The notes below the pieces were generated by a model. That model was given only the letters and a program-made list of their open reading frames with translations, did no database searches and was not told the origin of the DNA. From assembly GCA_029255685.2 (NCBI GenBank), contig CM055312.2:17198649-17262648 (forward strand): a DNA stretch of 64,000 bases, given 5' to 3'. The stretch's first letter is position 1; every line of letters starts with the position of its first letter. The translations under genes were made by a program, and so were the position numbers. The DNA is from Silene conica. Taxonomy: Eukaryota; Streptophyta; Magnoliopsida; Caryophyllales; Caryophyllaceae. Of this stretch, positions 22,003 to 33,630 are shown one piece after another.

Positions 22003-22567
22003 CTGAGCCTGTAGGCCGGCTGCCTGTCGACCACCGGCCCAGAACCCTTAATGCGCATGCTGTTTTTTTACAACTTACTTTCCAGTTTCAGGAATTTCGC
22101 GAGGAAAATACTCTCAGCCGGTTTGTGACCGGCAGCCGGTAGGCCGGCTGAGAGTCCATATGTGTTTGACAAGGAAGAAAAGAAGAGAAAGGAAAAAGGC
22201 TACCAGCCGGTCGGCCGGCAGCCGGTCCGCCGGCTGGGAGCCCGGATCTAGCAAACAAAGAAAGAGGAAAAGAAAAGAGGAAGAAAAGAAGTAGAGTACG
22301 AATGAGAGGCTACCAGCCGGTAGGCCGGCAGCCGGTCCGCCGGCTGGGAACCCAGATTGAGAGATGTACCAAGAAGAAGAGAAGCGTAGGAAGGAGAAGG
22401 GAATAAGGTTACCAGCCGGTCGGCCGGCAGCCGGTCGGCCGGCAGCCGGTCGGCCGGCAGCCGGTCCGCCGGCTGGGAACCCTATTTTGGAGCATTTCGC
22501 GGAGAAATCGAAGAATAGAGGAAGGGGCTGTGAGCCGGTGTACCGGCGGACGGGGCCTGACCGGCTG
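22003..22567 (+). repeat. Internal array of six CCGG-rich dyads in Z
   Basis: Units near 22003 (degenerate), 22114, 22204, 22314, 22413 and 22532. They are separated by about 100 bp, as in the LTR. The fifth unit is expanded by three tandem copies of CAGCCGGTCGGCCGG. The array ends 22 bp before a TATA-like sequence. Confidence 0.85.
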
Positions 22568-22588
22568 GGGACGCGGCTGTAACGTACC

Positions 22589-22598
22589 TTATATATTC
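22589..22598 (+). promoter_or_regulatory. Candidate internal TATA box before Z ORF-1
   Basis: TTATATATTC, 22 bp after the last dyad and about 150 bp before the ORF-1 ATG. The arrangement copies that of the LTR promoter (dyads, 27 bp, TATA). Confidence 0.5.
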
Positions 22599-22741
22599 AA
22601 ATCACTCATTTTTTCCACTCATTTCCCCTCATTTTTCAGATTTCCCTTCCCTCTCTACCTTCCCTCACTACAAAAACTCTCCCAAAACACTCCCAAACAC
22701 AAACCCATTTCAACCCTCCATCAAAATCCTTCAACTTTACC

Positions 22742-23073
22742 ATGTCGGGAAGAACCGAAAGGCGATCGAAATCTAGGAATGATCCCATGGCCGGGCGCGA
22801 AAGAGTTGATAACCCCGATGCTCCATTTGTTTCGGGTGACCCCGATTTTCCCGGGGTTGTTTTCGATTCCGATACCCAAAAAGGTAATTTCCTATCTTTT
22901 GCTCAACGTGCCCTCAACCCAACTCGGTTTATTGATAGGAATTCTATGAGAGACTTGGGTTTGGATGGTGTCACCGGTGATTTGTTCAGGGATGTGGGTT
23001 TGAGTCAGTTGTATGAGACCAAAGCGGTATTGACATCCCCAAGATTGACATGGGAATTTTTGAGCTCTCTTAG
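22742..23073 (+). pseudogene. Z ORF-1 (ATHILA ORF-1 family), 5' part
   Basis: ATG at 22742 (MSGRTERRSKSRNDP), then a basic N-terminus, an aromatic/Gly segment (PDFPGVVFDSDTQKGN) and LSFAQRALNPTRFIDRNSMR. It resembles the Athila ORF-1 family, which is of unknown function and sits in the env position. It is cut by X+ at 23073; a 21-bp remnant lies at 28319-28339, and the rest resumes at 56510. Confidence 0.8.
23069..23073 (+). repeat. Target-site duplication of X+ (left)
   Basis: CTTAG, repeated at 28319-28323. Confidence 0.9.
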
Positions 23074-23523
23074 TGATGCGTGTCTATTTTATGATGTTTT
23101 TCATCTATTTTTATACGCATTTGGTCGCTCATTTACTATGTTTTAGCCCTTATTTCCCAACAATCGTGTACTTTTGTATTTTTATGCACTTTTGCAGATT
23201 TATGCGGAAAACGGACGATTTAGCACCAAATTCATGTCCTCGAGTCTTTTGCATAATTAAGGAACGAAAGAAAGTCAACTGGAGTCTTTATTTAAGTGCC
23301 AAGAGTCAAATCAAGAAGAAAACCGGAGATTTTCTATGCGGATACGGTCGACCGACCTACTATATGGGTCGGCCGACCAGGCCTGAATTTTATGAAGTCC
23401 AAAATCTTAAAGAAAGCCCAGAATTCGCTTAAGTCCGTGCAAGAGGTCGACCGACCCACCAAACTGGTCGACCGACCTCAGCGAAGCCCAGGAACGTTTT
23501 CGGAAAGTAATTAGAAGTAGGAG
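23074..23523 (+). repeat. Truncated 5' LTR of X+
   Basis: Matches 26740-27189 with about five differences (about 1.1%). It contains two 12-N9-12 modules (near 23345 and 23442). Confidence 0.9.
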
Positions 23524-23547
23524 GGAGAGGCTCCTTTTCGTCCCGAA

Positions 23548-24702
23548 TTGCCGAATAACTTAAGGGATTTTCTTTTTCGGGGTGATAAGACCCCCAGGTT
23601 TCTGAAAAAGGCTGCGAATACCGAATCTTCAGCCCCTCCTTTCCCAGAAAGACTCATACCTTCGAAGGACCAGGTATCTTTTGACAAATTTAAAGATGTA
23701 ATTCGTTCATTAAATGTTCAAGTTCCGTTTCTAGAATTAGTCCAACAGGTTCCTTCCTATCTTAAATTTATGAGACAGCTTTTGTCAAGAAAGAGGTCTT
23801 TAGATAAGGTTGAGTTAGTGGCCCTCACTGAAGAGTCTTCTAGTTTTTTATCACATGTTATTGCCCCTCACAAATTAGAGGACCCTGGTAGTTTTTCTAT
23901 CCCCTGCAATATAGGAACCTTCCCAGTGAAGAAGGCTTTATGCGACTTAGGTGCTAGTATCAGTGTCATGCCCCTAAGTGTTGCCTTAAAATTAGGAATG
24001 ACCGAATTTGCAATAACCAGCATGACTGTCCAGATGGCAGATCGTACATCTATGGAACCTGTAGGGGTGTTGGAAAACATCCCTGTGCGTATTGACAGGT
24101 TTTTCTTTCCAGTTGACTTCGTAGTTTTGGACATCCCAGAGGATGCCCACATACCTATAATACTAGGAAGACCTTTCCTCCACACTGCAGGAGCCATTAT
24201 AGATGTAGGCACCGGGACTTTAACCTTCAAAGTAGGAAAACATTCTATTATATATGGCCTATCTTATAGGAAGAAGGATGATATGACCCCCATCACTTGT
24301 AATGCTATCACTTCTGAAAAGAAGTATGGGGTCATCACTACTTCTCCTACCTTATTGCCTATTCCTGTATCTGTTTTTACACCTCCGCCCCAGATTGGGA
24401 GCAATATGGAGGACACTTCTATTATGGCTAGTGCAGGAATTGGTTTTGGGAAACCCAAAGTGAAGGAAGTCATAGTACAGAGAGGAGGGATGGGATGTTT
24501 AAGCTATAAAGAAGATGAGGACCCAGATGTCGTGGATCGGGAAGAGAAGAAAAAGAGAAGACAAGCTCAAGAGGAGAGGTCGTCGCATATGCTTTGCGAC
24601 GGCGGGAAGAAGACGTGTTTTGCTAATCAAGAGAACACCGTGGAGACTACGGCATGTCGTCAAAAGCCGTGGTCGGATATATTCCGCATATTTAGCGGAT
24701 AG
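23548..24702 (+). pseudogene. pro: Protease portion of the X Gag-Pro ORF (X+)
   Basis: Begins in the linker before the protease (NLRDFLFRGDKTPRF) and is open to the natural stop shared with X- (IFRIFSG). Contains LEDPGSFSIPCNIG, active-site-like ALCDLGASISVMPLSV and IPIILGRPFLHTAGAIIDV. A unique tail of about 140 residues follows, with a Pro-rich TPPPQ segment, a highly charged REEKKKRRQAQEER stretch and a short Trp-containing end. Most differences from X- are conservative. It has lost its start and gag through the deletion at 23523. Confidence 0.85.
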
Positions 24703-26739
24703 TTATTTCAAGTTTCAGTTTTTAAGACATTTTATTTTTGTTATGTGAGACTTTTTAATTTGGTTTGCTCGTAGTTTTAGAACTTTTTCCGTTATGCTTG
24801 CGTAGTTAAGACTTTAGACCTGTTTCTGGCATCTCGCGCATTTGTTGGGCGCATATTTTTCTTGCTTTTTCAGATTCGACAAAGAAACGAAGACCGCTGG
24901 AACACCGAGGGGTCGACCGACCAGTTATACGGGTCGGTCGGCCTGGTCGCTGTATTGCTACAATTCCTGTAGTCTGCAGGAAGGTCGGTCGACCTACTAT
25001 ATGGGTCGGTCGACCAACCTGTCCGTCGCAGTCGGTTCGTTTCTTCCTCGGAGATCGTGCAACCGTTCTTTGGTACTTGAGTGGCATTGCTAGCCACCAA
25101 AACCTCCCAGCTTATGCTGGTTTGGGGAGGTTTTTCTCATACGTCTATTAATCCAGTGAGTTCTTTCCAGTTTTTCCTTATTTTTTATTTTCCTTGCATC
25201 TTTCCTTTAATTTTATGAAACCTTTACTTAGGCTAATGCACAATGGGGACATTGTGCGGGTTGGTTTGGGGAATGGTTTCGTGTCACATGCATTGCATTT
25301 TGTCACACGTTTATTGCATTTCCGTATTGCATTGTTCTTTTCTTTATTTTCCTTGCATATACAAAAATCCAAAAAAATAGAAAAATAGAAAAACTTCAAA
25401 AATTCCAAAAAAAAATGCACGTTTATTTTAGCATATAGGTCGAGTCGGAACGAAAGTATTTCAAGGATGATTCAGCGATCTTACATGTTTATGCCTTTAC
25501 CTTGCCTTGTCAACTTGTTTTAGTATAAGAGTCTTTTGCATATCTACGAGTTTTTGTCAAATTTGTATATCTTGAGACTTGACTTATACCTTGGCAACCT
25601 ACTATTCATTCTGAGTTTTTAGAGCCTTATTCCTGGTTTCATTCTTAATTAAACCAGTTGTCTAGGATGTGAGTAGTACTCCCCTTGGAACATGTTACAT
25701 CAATATGCATAAACATGAACTTGAATTGCTATATACTTGTTTTACTTTCTCGTTTTGTGAGTCTTGATACGTGCATTTGGGATCCCTTTTCTCATAATTA
25801 CCCATAAGCTTCACATAGCCAAAATTGCCTTTTTATTCCCCCAAAACTACATCCCATACTTAGCCTACCCTTCCAAGCTAGTATTTGTAGTCCTTGGTTT
25901 TTTATGAGGTATCTTGGTTTGTATGCTATCTTGAGCAAAAAGAGAAAAGAAAGAAAGAAAGAAAAGAAAAAGAACAAAAAAATCCAGAAAAGGAAAAGAA
26001 AGAAAAGAAAATCGAAAAAAGGTCAAAACGTACAGAAACAAAGTCGACCGACCTCCTTAATGGGTCGGCCGACCCATTGTCAGCATCAGAATGAAAAAAA
26101 AAATTCGTTCCAAATTCCCTTTCTTTTATGTGTTATCACTCCCGTACCTCATTCAAAATATTTGGGAGTCCTTTCTTATATTCAATGTGAGAGTTGTGCT
26201 ACAAAGAGCACTTCCTTAATATAAAAAAAAATTGTGAAATATGTTGTTAGGAAACGGTTTTACTAGCTTGGCTACTAACCCCACATATCCAAAAACATCT
26301 TAACCATTTTTTTTACCTTTTACCTCACATATCTCTCATTACCTCAATTGCATGTATCTAGGCCACTTAAATGAGATTGTTATACGAAGTTGTAGAATTC
26401 TTATTCATGTTAGATTGCAGGCATGTTTTCATGGGTCGCAGTTAGGTGAGTGTCTCAACAAGATATACTTCTTTCTATCTTTTACATATACTCACCCTTT
26501 GCTTCATGAGTGTCTCGAGCGTACCGCGAGAGTCCATGGTATAAAGTCTCTATAGTCTCTAGTGTTGCAAGTTTGACGACACCATAACTCGTTTGCATGA
26601 TTCATATACTTTCTCATTCTGTACTTGGCATTGGTTTAGGCTTACATGTAAATTTCGCTCTGAGATTGAAATCGTTCCATTAATTAAGATCGAGTCTATT
26701 TCTTGCTTGAGGGCAAGCAAGGGTTTGGTTTGGGGAATT
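24703..26739 (+). other. 3' non-coding region of X+
   Basis: No coding capacity. Holds 12-N9-12 modules near 24913, 24983 and 26042, the GCACAATG-GGGA-CATTGTGC stem-loop at 25238-25257, an A-rich stretch around 25365-25415, the AGATTGCAGGCATG...GTTAGGTGAG block (about 26410-26450) and the GTGTCTCGAGCGTACCGCGAGAGTC block near 26510. It ends in the polypurine tract TTTGGGGAATT. Confidence 0.8.
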
Positions 26740-28318
26740 TGATGCGTGTCTATTTTATGATGTTTTTCATCTATTTTTACACGCATTTGGTCGCTCATTT
26801 ACTATGTTTTAGCCCTTATTTCCCAACAATCGTGTACTTTCGTATTTTTATGCACTTTTGCAGATTTATGCGGAAAACGGACGATTTAGCATCAAATTCA
26901 TGTCCTCGAGTCTTTTGCATAATTAAGGAACGAAGGAAAGTCAACTGGAGTCTTTATTTAAGTGCCAAGAGTCAAATCAAGAAGAAAACCGGAGATTTTC
27001 TATGTGGATACGGTCGACCGACCTACTATATGGGTCGGCCGACCAGGCCTGAATTTTATGAAGTCCAAAATCTTAAAGAAAGCCCAGAATTCGCTTAAGT
27101 CCGTGCAAGAGGTCGACCGACCCACCAAACTGGTCGACCGACCTCAGCGAAGCCCAGGAACGTTTTCGGAAAGTAATTAGAAGTAGGAGTCTTTAGGAAA
27201 CTCTGAATTGAAGCCCTATATAAGCTAATCTTGTAATTAGGGTTAGATATCGAAGTTTAATATCAAGTTTTACTATTCGGTTTCTTAGTTAACAAGCCAC
27301 CATAAAGTTACAATCCAGTTTTGTTCCATCTTTAGTTTTTTTTGTAATCCTTCAATAATTCTCAAGCATTCAGTAAAGTTTGTTCCTTTCTGCCTTAATT
27401 CCGACTTTGGTAATTACTCTTTTAATCTAGTTTTGTTATTGTTCTTATTACTATTGCATTCAATTAAGACAGAATTCCCAAGCTTTATTGAATCTTGCAT
27501 GCTTAGATTATTATTTACTATGCTTTCCACATTTATTCCCGTCTTTATTATCATTTCAATTACCATGCTTAGCTAAATTTGATATGTTAGGATGTAAGAG
27601 ATGAATATGCATAGGTAGTATAGATTCCGAGACCGACCTGTAGCAGGGCCGTGGTCGGCCTACTCACATAATGGGTCAGTCGACCAAGGCTGTGGTCGGC
27701 CGACTGGGCTAGCCGGTCGGTCGACCCACTCGCGTTTGTTTTCTGTTCGTTTTAATTTGTAAATTATAATACCCTACAATGAGACTGAAAGGAGACTTGT
27801 AGGATGTTAGTAATGACCTACCCAAGATTGAGAGATACGGAAAGGGCATTGGTTTACACCTTAAGACGGCTAGGTTACTCAAGACTGAAAGGTATGTGAC
27901 CTAGGATTTAGGAATCACCCTTATTGTTGACACCCAATAATTGTGAGACCTAGGAACTAATAGCATAGGCCGAAAGGAGCTATTAGGTACCATAGACCGA
28001 AAGGATATGTTACACCCCTTACGCGACTGCAATACATGTTGACCTTAGGATTTATATTACCTTAGCTATTTATTACCCAAACATCCTAGCATCTCTTTTA
28101 ATATAGTTTTAATCTCATCTTTATTTTCTTGTTTTATTTTTATCTTTGCCTTAGACTTAGTACACAATCAATCAAACCTTCAAAATTGTTACTTTAAACA
28201 TAAACATCAAACAATAAACATTCCCTACCTCCTTGTGGTTCGACCCTGACTTTCACTATCTATAGTTTAAGTTTAGGAATTATAAATTTATCTTTGGTAC
28301 CCTCAACGACGGGCATCA
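26740..28318 (+). repeat. 3' LTR of X+ (1579 bp)
   Basis: TGATGCGTG...CGACGGGCATCA. Modules near 27012, 27111, 27653 and 27694; TATATAAG at 27217-27224 is the likely core promoter. CTTAG follows. Confidence 0.95.
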
Positions 28319-28339
28319 CTTAGGATAGCCAAAAATAGA
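28319..28339 (+). other. 21-bp remnant of Z between X+ and X-
   Basis: CTTAG (TSD of X+), 11 bp of Z, then ATAGA (TSD of X-). It is all that remains of Z ORF-1 between the two insertions and keeps the frame of the flanking parts. Confidence 0.9.
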
Positions 28340-29908
28340 TGATGCCCGTCGTTGAGGGTACCAAAGATAAATTTATAATTCCTAAACTTAAACTATAGAT
28401 AGTGAAAGTCAGGGTCGAACCACAGAGAGGTGGGGAGTGTTTATTGTTGAATGTTAATGTTTAAAGGTAACAAATTTGAGGGTTTGATTGGTTGATTACT
28501 ATATCTAAGGCAAAGATTAAAATAAAACAAGAAATAAAGATGAGAATAAAATATAATAAAAGGGATGCTAGGATGTTTGGGGTAATAAATAGCTAAGGTA
28601 ATATAAATCCTAAGGTCAACATGTATTGCAGTCGCGTAAGGGGTGTAACATAGCTTTTTAGGTCTATGCTACCTAATAGCTCCTTTCGGCCTATGCTATT
28701 AGTTCCTAGGTTTCACAATTATTGGGTGTCAACAATAAGGGTGATTCCTAAATCCTAGGTCACATACCTTTCAGTCTTAAGTAACCTAGCCGTCTTAAGG
28801 TGTAAACCAATGCCCTTCCCGTATCTCTCAATCTTGGGTAGGTCATTACTAACGTCCTACAAGTCTCTTTTCAGTCTCATTGTAGGATATTATAGTCAAC
28901 AAGTTAAGACGAAACAAGATACGTACGCGGGTGGTCGACCGACCAGCTATTCCAGTCGGCCGACCACAGCCTCGGTCGACCGACCCACTATTTGAGTCGG
29001 CCGACCGCGGCTCTGCTACAAGTCGGTCTCGGAATTTCTACTACCTATGCATATTCATCCCCTACATCCTAACATATGAAAATTAGCTACTCATGGTTAT
29101 TAAGACGATTATGAAAATGGGAATAAACATGGTAAATATAGTAAATAATCTAAACATGCGAGATTCAATAAAGCTTGAGAATTCTATTGTAATTAAACGC
29201 AATAGTAATAAGAACAATAATAAAGCTAGATTAAGAGAGTAATTACCAAAGTCGGAATTAGGGCAGAAAGCAACAAACTTTATTGAATGCTTGGGAATTA
29301 TTGAAGGATTACAAATAAACTAATGAACTGAATGAAAACTGGATGATTGAATCTCTCCAAAACTGAATGAATATGAATTCTTGAATAAAACTTCCTACTA
29401 AACCCTAACTACAAGATTAGCTTATATAGGGCAAGAGATTAGAGTTTCCTAAAAGACTTCTACTTCTAATTTATTTCCGAAAACTTGTTCCTGGGCTTCG
29501 CTGAGGTCGGTCGACCACTCTAGTGGGTCGGTCGATCTCTTTCACGGGCTTAGGTAAATTCTTGGACTTTTCTTCGGATTTGGACTTTTATGAAAATCAG
29601 GCCTGGTCGGCCGACCCGTTTAGTTGGTCGGTCGACCGCTTCCGCAAAGAATTCTTCGGTTTTCTTCTCGCTTTGACTTTTGGTACTTAGATAAAGACTC
29701 CAGTTGACTTTCCACTGTTCCTTAATTATGTAAAAGACTCGAGGACATGAATTTGGTGCTAAATCGTCCTTTTTCCGCATAAATCTGCAAAAGTGCATAA
29801 AAATACGAAAGTGCACGATTGTTGGGAAATAAAGGCTAAAACATAGCAAATGAGCGACCAAATGCGTGTAAAAATAGATGAAAAACATCATAAAATAGAC
29901 ACGCATCA
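28340..29908 (-). repeat. 3' LTR of X- (1569 bp)
   Basis: Reads TGATGCCCGTCG...ACGCATCA on the plus strand, the reverse complement of the X+ LTR at 26740-28318, from which it is separated by 21 bp. Modules near 28933, 28975, 29504 and 29605. Confidence 0.95.
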
Positions 29909-31744
29909 AATTCCCCAAACCAAACCCTTGCTTGCCCTCAAGCAAGAATTAGACTCGATCTTAACTAATGGAACGATTTCAATCTCAGAGCGAAATTTAC
30001 ATGTTAGCCTAGACCAATACCAAGTATAAAATGAGAAAATATTCAAATCATGCAAACGAGTTATGGTGTTGTCAAAATTGCAAAACTAGAGACTATAGAG
30101 ACTTTATACCATGGACTCTCGCGGTACGCTCGAGACACTCATGAAGCAAAGGGTGAGTATTTGTAAAAGATAGAAAGAAGTAAATTTGTAACGACGCTCA
30201 CCTAACTGCGACCTATGAAAACATGCCTGCAATCTAACATGAACAAAAATTCTACAATTTTGTATAACAATCCCATTAAGTGACTCGGATACATGCAAAT
30301 GAGGTATGAAAGATATGTGAGGTAAAAGGTAAAAAGTGGTTAAGATGTTTTTGGATATGTGGGGTTAGTAGCCAAGCTAGTAAAACCGTTTCCCAACAAC
30401 ATACTTTACAACTTTTGAAATCAAGAAAGTGCTCTTTTGTAGCACAACTCTCACATTAAATAAGAAAGGACTCCCAAATATTTTGAATGACGTACGGGAT
30501 TAATAACAAATAAAAGAAAGGGATTTTAGAACGAAAAATTTTCATTCTGATGCTGACGGGTGGTCGGCCGACTCATGAATGTGGTCGGTCGACCTCTTTT
30601 CTGTACGTTTTGACTTTTTCCGTTTTCCTTTTCTTTCCTTCTTTTTCTGAATTTTTCTATTCTTTTTCTTTCTCTTGATTCTTTTTTTTCTCCTTTCTTT
30701 TCTCTTTTTTTTTTTTTTTTGCTCATGATAGCAAATAAACCAAGATGCCTCAAAATACCAAGGACTACAAATACTAGCTTGGAAGGGTAGGCTAAGTATG
30801 GGATGTAGTTTTGGGGGAATAAAAATGCAATTTTGGCTATGTGAAGCTTATGGGTAATTATGAGAAAAAGGATCCCAAATGCACGTATCAAAACTCACAA
30901 AACGAGATAGTAAAACAAGTATATAGCAATTCAGGTTCATGTTTATGCATATTGATGTAACATGTTCCAAGGGGAGTACTACTCACATCCTAGACAACTG
31001 GTTTAAGAATGAAACCAGGAATAAGGCTCTAAAACTCAGAATGTATAGTAGGTTGCCAAGGTATAAGTCAAGTCTCAAGATATACAAATTGACAAAAACT
31101 CGTAGATATGCAAAAGACTCTCATACTAAAACAAGTTGACAAGGTAAGGTAAATGCATAAACATGTAAGAAAGCAAAATCATCCTTGAAATACTCTCGTT
31201 CCGACTCGACCTAAATGCCAAAATAAACGTGCATTTTTTTTGGAAATTTTTGAATTTTTTTCATTTTTTTGTATTTTTCTTTTGTATAGGTAAAGAAAAT
31301 AAAGAAAAGAACAATGCAAGACAGAAATGCAATAAACGTGTGACAGAATGCAATGCATGTGACACGAAACCATTCCCCAAACCAACCCGCACAATGTCCC
31401 CATTGTGCATTAGCCTAAGTAAAGGTTTCAGAAATTTAAAGAAAAGATGCGAATAAATAAAAACTAAGGAAAAACTGGAAAGAACTCACTGGGTTAATAA
31501 GCGTATGAGAAAACCTCCCCAAACCAGCGTAAGCTGGGAGGTTTTGGTGGCTAGCAGTGCCACTCAAGTACCAAAGAATGGTTGCACGGTTCCCGAGGAA
31601 GAAACGAACAGGCCGTGACAGACGGGTAGGTCGACCGACCAAGAGAACAGGTCGACCGACCTTCCTGTAGAATACAGGAATTCAGCGATACGGCGACTAG
31701 GTCGACCGACTGGTGTATCTGGTCGGTCGACCGTCTGTGTCCCA
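29909..31744 (-). other. 3' non-coding region of X- (after Y)
   Basis: Collinear with 24890-26739 of X+ in reverse. Contains modules near 30560, 31629 and 31707, the hairpin GCACAATG-TCCC-CATTGTGC (31389-31408), a pyrimidine-rich stretch at 30610-30720, and a polypurine tract directly at 29909-29930. Confidence 0.8.
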
Positions 31745-31749
31745 GCGGT
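31745..31749 (+). repeat. Target-site duplication of Y (left)
   Basis: GCGGT, repeated at 51747-51751. Confidence 0.95.
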
Positions 31750-33053
31750 TGACACCCGTCGTTGAGGGGTGCCAAAGATAAGATTTATAAAACCTCAGCT
31801 TAAACTCAGTTAGGATAAGTCAAGGGTCGAACCACAGAGAGACAGGGTAAATTGTGTTTGTAAATTTAAAGTCTATTGCAAGTAACCAAAAAAAGGGGGG
31901 TTTGAATTGGGATTTTAACTAACAACTAAAGTAACAAAATAACAAGAAAATTTAGATAAGATAGAAAGGAGATTAGGAACTTTGGTTCCCCATGGTCAAA
32001 ACAAGTCAATGAAGGGTAAGAATAATCAAATAACACAATCCCAAGGAACAAAGAATAAACCTTTAGGTCAAAATTCTACCCAATCCTTACGGTCTTAGGG
32101 TTCCTAGAAAAGCACTAAACTTTCGTTCAAGGGCTATCCCAAAGTTGTTGTTAAACTAATCCTAATAATCTTTCAATCCTAAGGATTAGTTCACCAACAA
32201 CAATGGGGGATTGGTAATTTAATCATCAAACTTATCAAAGTCAAGTTTTTACATGGTTCCCCTAATTCCTAATCACAAGAATTAGTTATGCATGCTTCTA
32301 ATTATAAAACTATCAATTACCAAGAATATTAAAGATGTGAACATAATCAAAGATGATAATAAAAGAGTAAACATGAAATAAGAAAATAACAACAAGATGA
32401 ATAACAAGATTGAATTAAAGGAAAGATTAATTATCACAAACTTACAACTTGAATGGAAATCCTAAGAAGAAAGATGAAAGCTTGATAAAAATCCTCTAAC
32501 AATGGAGGCTTCAAACATAGAGTACTTGGTAAAATTCCTAGGGTAGAAAATTGCTGAAAAACTACTTAACCTAATAGAAGAGTTTTGATCCCCTTAAATA
32601 AGAAATATTACAAGATTAGGAAATCAGAAAACAAAACGGAAATCCCCGAAACAGGGTCTGGTCGGTCGACCTGTTTTCTCGGTCGGTCGACCGACTCTGC
32701 CAATGCGGACTTAATTTCTGCGAATTTGGGCTTCCGTGAAGAACTGGGCCGATTACGTAATTGACATCGGTCGGTCGACCTGTTTCGATGGTCGGTCGAC
32801 CGATCCGCTTTATCTTCAGTTTCGATTCAGCCCGATGATTATACTTTGAACACACCATCTGAATTATTGCTCCAAAAACAGCTTCCTAAAGGCAAATAAG
32901 GCTTGGTTTTGCTTACTTCCGCGTATTCCTACATACAAAACACAGAAATACCAAAGTAGACAATATGGGAGAAAAAGCAACTAAAAAGTCACGAAAGTGT
33001 AAGAAAATACGTGCCAAAAGAGTAAATAAAATGCATAAAATAGGCACGTATCA
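31750..33053 (-). repeat. 3' LTR of Y (1304 bp)
   Basis: Element-sense start TGATACGTGCC, end GACGGGTGTCA. Modules near 32661 and 32768; TATA-like CTTATTTAAGG on the minus strand at about 32592-32602. Confidence 0.95.
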
Positions 33054-33598
33054 AATTCCCCAAACCAAACCTTGCTTGTCCTCAAGCAAGCACTTAGACT
33101 CAAAAGAAAATAAAACTCCTAATGGAACGGACCTCATACTTTTCATAACCAAACACAACACTATGCTTAACCAATTTAACGCATCCTTCAACTATGATCA
33201 AACACAATGTCAAGAGCAAAACGAATTAAACATGTTGGAAAAGCATGCTAAAATTTCGACCTTGCAAGACCCATTCTAATTGGACTCTCGCGGTACGCTC
33301 GAGACACTCATGAAAGCAAAGGGTCAAATGTATATGTGAAAGATAAGAAGATAAATAAAAGTAAAGACTCTCACCTATCTACGACCCGTAAGAACATGCC
33401 TGCAATCTAACATGAATAAAATCTCTACAACCGTACATATGCATTCCCACACTAAATAACCATGACACATGCCGAGGTAAATTTGGGATTGTGAGGCTAA
33501 AGGTAAGAAGGGGTAAAGATAAGTTATGGGAAGAGGGGTTAAACCGAGCTAACATCCGTCTATCCATACTATAAGATCACTTCTTTTTGTTTGCTTTT

Positions 33599-33630
<32 letters not shown>

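Larger units (their letters stand above)
21714..22741 (+). other. Z internal non-coding region between protease and ORF-1
   Basis: No ORF of weight. It carries a second CCGG dyad array, a TATA box and a candidate 3' splice site (CTCATTTTTCAG near 22640), each listed or discussed separately. Confidence 0.7.
23074..28318 (+). mobile_element. Athila-like non-autonomous element X+, internally deleted
   Basis: Plus orientation, 5.2 kb, CTTAG duplications. Only the first 450 bp of the 5' LTR remain (23074-23523), fused directly to the end of the gag linker; the rest of the LTR, the primer site and gag are gone. The protease ORF, 3' non-coding region and complete 3' LTR remain. It cannot be transcribed and reverse-transcribed normally. 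Confidence 0.95.
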
